Source: JBLHKS01 sp047620505 (GTDB lineage Bacteria > Verrucomicrobiota > Verrucomicrobiia > Verrucomicrobiales > DEV007). From it: DNA of 9,788 nt. Below, one piece after another: positions 7,517-9,788 of this stretch; positions within the stretch are counted from its first letter, which is position 1; each line of letters opens with the position of its first letter. Below the pieces are notes generated by a model. The model was given only the letters and a program-made list of their open reading frames with translations. It made no database searches and had not been told where the DNA came from. Both the position numbers and the translations under genes were made by a program. Location: NCBI GenBank assembly GCA_047620505.1, contig JBLHKS010000245.1, positions 1 through 9,788 of the forward strand, read 5' to 3'.

Positions 7517-7545
7517 ATTATCAAATATTTCTTTGAAGCATTGAA
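7517..7545 (-). promoter_or_regulatory. candidate promoter of the tnsAB-tnsC-tniQ operon
   Basis: On the minus strand, TTCAAT (7545-7540) and GATAAT (7522-7517) are separated by exactly 17 bp. The -10 box is close to consensus (5 of 6), while the -35 is weak (3 of 6). The predicted start would leave a leader of about 65 nt before the transposase ATG at 7445. The -35 box overlaps the palindrome at 7539-7553, which would suit repression. Based on pattern only. Confidence 0.35.
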
Positions 7546-7553
7546 CTTCAATG
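7539..7553. promoter_or_regulatory. palindrome CATTGAA-C-TTCAATG, candidate operator
   Basis: This is a perfect 7-bp inverted repeat around a single central base, about 95 bp upstream of the transposase start. It coincides with the -35 region of the candidate promoter. Neighbouring TTGAAG...CTTCAA adds a second, overlapping inverted repeat (7533-7551). Two putative regulators are encoded immediately upstream, so one of them may bind here; which one is not shown by the sequence. Confidence 0.4.
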
Positions 7554-7572
7554 GGCTGAGGAACGGATAATT

Positions 7573-7603
7573 GTAGCCACCGTCGGGGCGTTTAGGTGGC
7601 TAC
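7573..7603. terminator. 9-bp stem hairpin over the stop codon of the HTH-RHH gene
   Basis: GTAGCCACC (7573-7581) and GGTGGCTAC (7595-7603) form a perfect 9-bp stem with a 13-nt loop. The last three codons of the regulator gene lie in one arm and its stop in the loop. On the minus strand it is followed by AATTATCC and not by a T run, so a Rho-independent terminator is possible but weak. It may instead protect or attenuate the transcript between the regulator and the transposition operon. Confidence 0.4.
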
Positions 7604-8122
7604 GTCCCTCTCGATGGCTCCGAGCACGATTCGGCGTGCGACCTTGTTTGCCGATAGGCGTCGTCGGTCAGATCGTGTGTCCAAGCCTAGTCTAAGGTTG
7701 TTGAGCTGGGCGTGAGTGATTCTGAACGAGATGACCGCGTCGCGATTCTCTTTGAGGCGCGCGGCTTTCGGAGTGGGGCGCGAGGATTGAGGGTTGGGTG
7801 GGTGCGGACCTAATCCCGGGGCCGGTGGAAAATCCCATCGGGCCAGAATCGCGTAGACTCTCTGACGAGTCAGATCGAAACGTTCAGTGATCGCTTTAAC
7901 GGATTCGGTTTCAGTGAGTTTGAGAATGGATTGGTCGCGTTCACCTGGTGCGGCATATTCGGGTCGTCCGGGTCGGCGGGTGTTTGTCCCGTTTTGCGTG
8001 ACCCAGCTGTAGACAGTGCTTGTTGCGACGCCGACTTCAGTTGCGATCGATTGCAAGGTCCCGCGACCTTCGGAATACGCCGTGATCGCGCGTTCTTTAA
8101 TCCGATTGTTGATCTTCTTCAT
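7592..8122 (-). CDS. putative regulator with two HTH modules and a ribbon-helix-helix
   Basis: A 176-aa protein starting MKKINNRIKE. Residues about 7-43 look like a homeodomain-like HTH of the transposase/resolvase type (TLQSIATEVGVATSTVYSW). A second HTH-like unit lies at about 61-96 (SVKAITERFDLTRQRVYAIL). A proline-rich linker (about 99-118) leads to a C-terminal segment at about 129-171 (DAVISFRITHAQLNNLR ... LSANKVARRIVLGAIE). This segment has the strand-helix-helix pattern of ribbon-helix-helix repressors. The protein is therefore probably a DNA-binding regulator. It lies upstream of the transposition operon on the same strand (146 bp gap) and diverges from the XRE-like gene. A GGAAG lies nine bases before the ATG. 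I do not recognise a named family, and the three-module reading is my inference. Confidence 0.75.
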   Translation of the reverse strand: MKKINNRIKERAITAYSEGRGTLQSIATEVGVATSTVYSWVTQNGTNTRRPGRPEYAAPGERDQSILKLTETESVKAITERFDLTRQRVYAILARWDFPPAPGLGPHPPNPQSSRPTPKAARLKENRDAVISFRITHAQLNNLRLGLDTRSDRRRLSANKVARRIVLGAIERDVAT

Positions 8123-8183
8123 TTCGATTATCTTCCGGTGTTGATTTCGAGTTTGGTCGTTTTGTAGTGCTAGGTGAAAAAGT
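8123..8183. promoter_or_regulatory. divergent regulatory region between the two regulator genes
   Basis: This 61-bp gap must hold at least part of the promoters for both divergent genes. On the + strand TTGATT (8141-8146) and TGTAGT (8163-8168), 16 bp apart, are a weak promoter-like pair. AGGTG at 8172-8176, seven bases before the ATG at 8184, is a plausible ribosome binding site for the right-hand gene. No clear palindromic operator is seen. Confidence 0.35.
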
Positions 8184-8804
8184 ATGATAAAAGATGAGTT
8201 ACCGCAACAGAGAAGTTGTGAGACCGCTGAAGTTTTTCAACGCCTTGATAATTTGCGCGTGAGGAGGGGAGTGACATGGAACGTGATTGCGGAGGATTTG
8301 GGCGTAGATAGATCCATGATTTTTCACGTGAAACGGGGAAGCTCCAAACTGGGTAAAAAGGCTCTATACCGACTTGAGCAGTTGGAGGCGACTGAGGCAG
8401 AAGCGGCGTCAGCGCCGAGCGACGCAATGCGACCTCAACGTAAGATTGCCGGCGAGATGCTCACCGCAAAAATGAAGGCATCGCGCATTCGTGTCCTTAC
8501 GCGGGATATCAAGCGGGGAACTATGGAAGCGCCTGTGGAATACCTGGCGGGCAAACCGCCTAAAGGCTGCCCTTCAGAATTGAGGCTTCAACGGCCTGAT
8601 GTTCGAGTATCAGCCCGACTCCTGAAAGAAATTTCCGGATCGACCGGAGGGTTGGAGCAAGTCCTAAAGGCAAGCCTGATTGAGGAATTCAATAGTGATG
8701 CGTTTCTCAATCAATTGACTCCCTTTTGTTACCACGCGCTTGAAGAGGCCTCAGCCGATCTCGCTTTTGGTTTGAATTGGAGAGGGACGGGTAAGAATCC
8801 CTGA
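8184..8804 (+). CDS. XRE-like HTH DNA-binding protein
   Basis: A 206-aa protein starting MIKDELPQQR. Residues about 18-67 (LDNLRVRRGVTWNVIAEDLG, then VDRSMIFHVKRGSSKLGKKA) have the lambda-repressor-like HTH layout: an arginine-containing first helix, then 'W..IAEDLGV..S.I..VKRG'. The rest is unfamiliar: an alanine/glutamate-rich linker (67-78), a basic region (85-112) and a helical C-terminal domain (130-200) that could mediate dimerisation. No peptidase or ligand-binding motif is seen. It is transcribed away from the transposition operon and is divergent from the HTH-RHH regulator, a layout typical of paired regulators of mobile elements. The AGGTG upstream supports the ATG at 8184. Probably a transcriptional regulator. 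Confidence 0.75.
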   Translation: MIKDELPQQRSCETAEVFQRLDNLRVRRGVTWNVIAEDLGVDRSMIFHVKRGSSKLGKKALYRLEQLEATEAEAASAPSDAMRPQRKIAGEMLTAKMKASRIRVLTRDIKRGTMEAPVEYLAGKPPKGCPSELRLQRPDVRVSARLLKEISGSTGGLEQVLKASLIEEFNSDAFLNQLTPFCYHALEEASADLAFGLNWRGTGKNP

Positions 8805-9289
8805 AACGGGTGTCCGGGGCTTGAATCGGGCAGGTGGGACGAGTTCACTCGGACGATCTCGATTTTGGACTGCCTCGGGACACAAACGCCCGTCAGGCGT
8901 CAGATTCTTGAATCTGCAAAGAGGTCGTCGAACGAAACATCGAAGGTGTTTTCCAAGAATTTGCGAGTCTTCGGTTGATTTGCGAGAGAGGCGACCACGC
9001 GCTGTGGGGTGTAGAGTCCTCTGGACGCTCAAAATGAAGCGGCTCTTGGATCCCAACGACAACCCCTCTGACCGGGACGCCGTCCGGGTGTCAGACACGG
9101 TCGGTCTCGCGTCGCTTTATGCGAGTCTGTGGCGCAGTTGACTGTCCTTTCTCGGACAGCTCGGACTTTGAGTTAGGAAAACCTGCTACCTGAAGTCCTT
9201 CTCGTCGTTCTACGAGCTTGGAAGCCGGCTTAAAGCGACAACTCCGGCCGCGGTTGCCAGTATGGGAGGCGTGTGTTTGTATTCGCTCC
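8805..9289. other. non-coding region with inverted and short direct repeats
   Basis: No convincing gene is seen here; the open frames have low-complexity arginine/serine-rich products typical of chance. Several structures stand out. Adjacent stems lie at 8886-8900 (ACGCC/GGCGT) and 8901-8916 (CAGATTC/GAATCTG). A long imperfect hairpin lies at 9067-9095 (TCTGAC/GTCAGA outside, GGAC/GTCC inside). CTGTCC/GGACAG lies at 9142-9159. Short direct repeats with core TTGCGAG or TATGCGAG occur at 8959-8967, 8978-8986 and 9118-9125. The region may hold a transposon end, a regulatory RNA or gene remnants. Confidence 0.45.
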
Positions 9290-9748
9290 ATGGGCAGGAA
9301 ACATGAGATTTACTGGTATCAGGAGAGCAAAGCCATCGCCGCCGCGTTTCTCTACAATGTTCGCGATGGTGATCTTCAGGTTGGCGGGAGCATTGAAAAG
9401 GGCGAGATCATCGCCGGATGCATCGGGTTTACGGTTGCCGAACGAAATGTAGTCGGATACTCGGGGCGGTGTGTTTCGTTTGAACCAAATCGACGATGCA
9501 TGTGGCAGGGTGTCGAACTGCGCTGCATGGCGCACCCGGACATTCCGGGAAGCGTGACGTCCAAAGCGCAGTTGAGGGGTTTTAATTACGCGGTTGCTGA
9601 ACTTGCGGGTGAGGAGCATGTCGAACTGGCCAAGCAGACAAACGTTCCTCAGGTAGATACGCCGTCAGGTTCAACCGTCATCAATATCGAATTGACGACG
9701 TTCCAGCGACAGGGCGCGGGAAATCCCAGGCGCGCCAAGTTGATTTGA
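9290..9748 (+). CDS. hypothetical protein of unknown function
   Basis: A 152-aa protein if the ATG at 9290 is used (MGRKHEIYWYQ). The frame is open further upstream to 9218, but that extension is basic and unstructured. The body alternates strands and glycines (FLYNVRDGDLQVGGSIEKGE, partly quoted; IIAGCIGFTVAERNVVGYSG), contains three cysteines in the central part, and ends in a basic tail (GAGNPRRAKLI). This suggests a small soluble beta-rich protein. I recognise no family. It points the same way as the XRE-like gene but is separated from it by about 485 bp, so it is probably transcribed on its own. No good Shine-Dalgarno sequence is next to the ATG. It may lie inside or outside the element. 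Confidence 0.5.
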   Translation: MGRKHEIYWYQESKAIAAAFLYNVRDGDLQVGGSIEKGEIIAGCIGFTVAERNVVGYSGRCVSFEPNRRCMWQGVELRCMAHPDIPGSVTSKAQLRGFNYAVAELAGEEHVELAKQTNVPQVDTPSGSTVINIELTTFQRQGAGNPRRAKLI

Positions 9749-9788
9749 TCCGTGCCGTCCGATGAATGAGACATGACGCATCTGGAGC

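Noticed and set aside
7081..7551. An alternative minus-strand frame upstream of and overlapping the transposase start, beginning MKFNASKKYLIIL.
   Set aside because: It overlaps the well-supported N-terminal TnsA domain in another frame, and its later part is a proline/arginine-rich shadow product without family features.
8821..9141. An open + strand frame of 106 codons after the XRE-like gene.
   Set aside because: It starts with TTG, has arginine/serine-rich random-looking composition, no ribosome binding site, and runs through several hairpins.
1..9788. CRISPR array or cas genes that would make this a CRISPR-associated transposon.
   Set aside because: No set of regularly spaced 25-40 bp repeats and no Cas-like protein is visible on either strand.
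9773..9788. Possible start of a further gene (ATGACGCATCTGGAG) at the right edge.
   Set aside because: Only about five codons are inside the window and no ribosome binding site is evident, so it cannot be supported.

Overview
The window carries the core of a Tn7-like transposon and its accessory genes, beside a tRNA-Lys gene. I cannot identify the species. The moderately high GC content, the genome-encoded CCA on the tRNA and a small protein with a GKQRSSLNAMKFGLFAK-type motif (a family I associate with Acidobacteria, Verrucomicrobia and Planctomycetes) suggest a free-living bacterium of that kind. This is inference from memory, not a database match.

Layout from left to right. Positions 45-119 hold tRNA-Lys(UUU) on the + strand. 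Positions 193-254 hold a dense cluster of TTGCCA/TGGCAA repeats just past the tRNA. Positions 313-1869 hold three small minus-strand genes: a 179-aa HTH-like protein, a 164-aa family protein and a 128-aa helical orphan. Positions 1870-2492 have no intact gene but contain a broken phospholipase D-like fragment on the + strand. Positions 2493-7445 hold a tightly overlapping minus-strand operon: a TnsA-TnsB fusion transposase, a TnsC-type AAA+ ATPase, and a TniQ/TnsD-type target selector. Next comes a minus-strand regulator of about 176 aa that appears to contain two HTH modules and a ribbon-helix-helix (7592-8122). Divergent from it is an XRE-like HTH gene (8184-8804). Positions 8805-9289 are non-coding and rich in inverted and short direct repeats. 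A 152-aa protein of unknown function (9290-9748) closes the window.

How the genes would work together, by analogy with Tn7. The TnsB part of the fusion binds the element ends and cuts and joins the 3' ends (DDE triad visible). The TnsA part cuts the 5' ends (PD-ExK motif visible), giving cut-and-paste movement. The TnsC ATPase links the transposase to the target complex. The 462-aa TniQ protein has zinc-binding cysteines and C-terminal HTH-like regions and would recognise the target. No cas gene and no CRISPR array is visible here, so guide-RNA targeting is not supported within this window.

The main open point is what the TniQ protein recognises. The tRNA gene is an attractive candidate, because tRNA-targeting Tn7-like elements exist. 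However, it lies on the tniQ/cargo side and not on the tnsA side, where Tn7's target lies, and I could not find convincing TGT...ACA ends. The element boundaries are therefore not resolved from this window.
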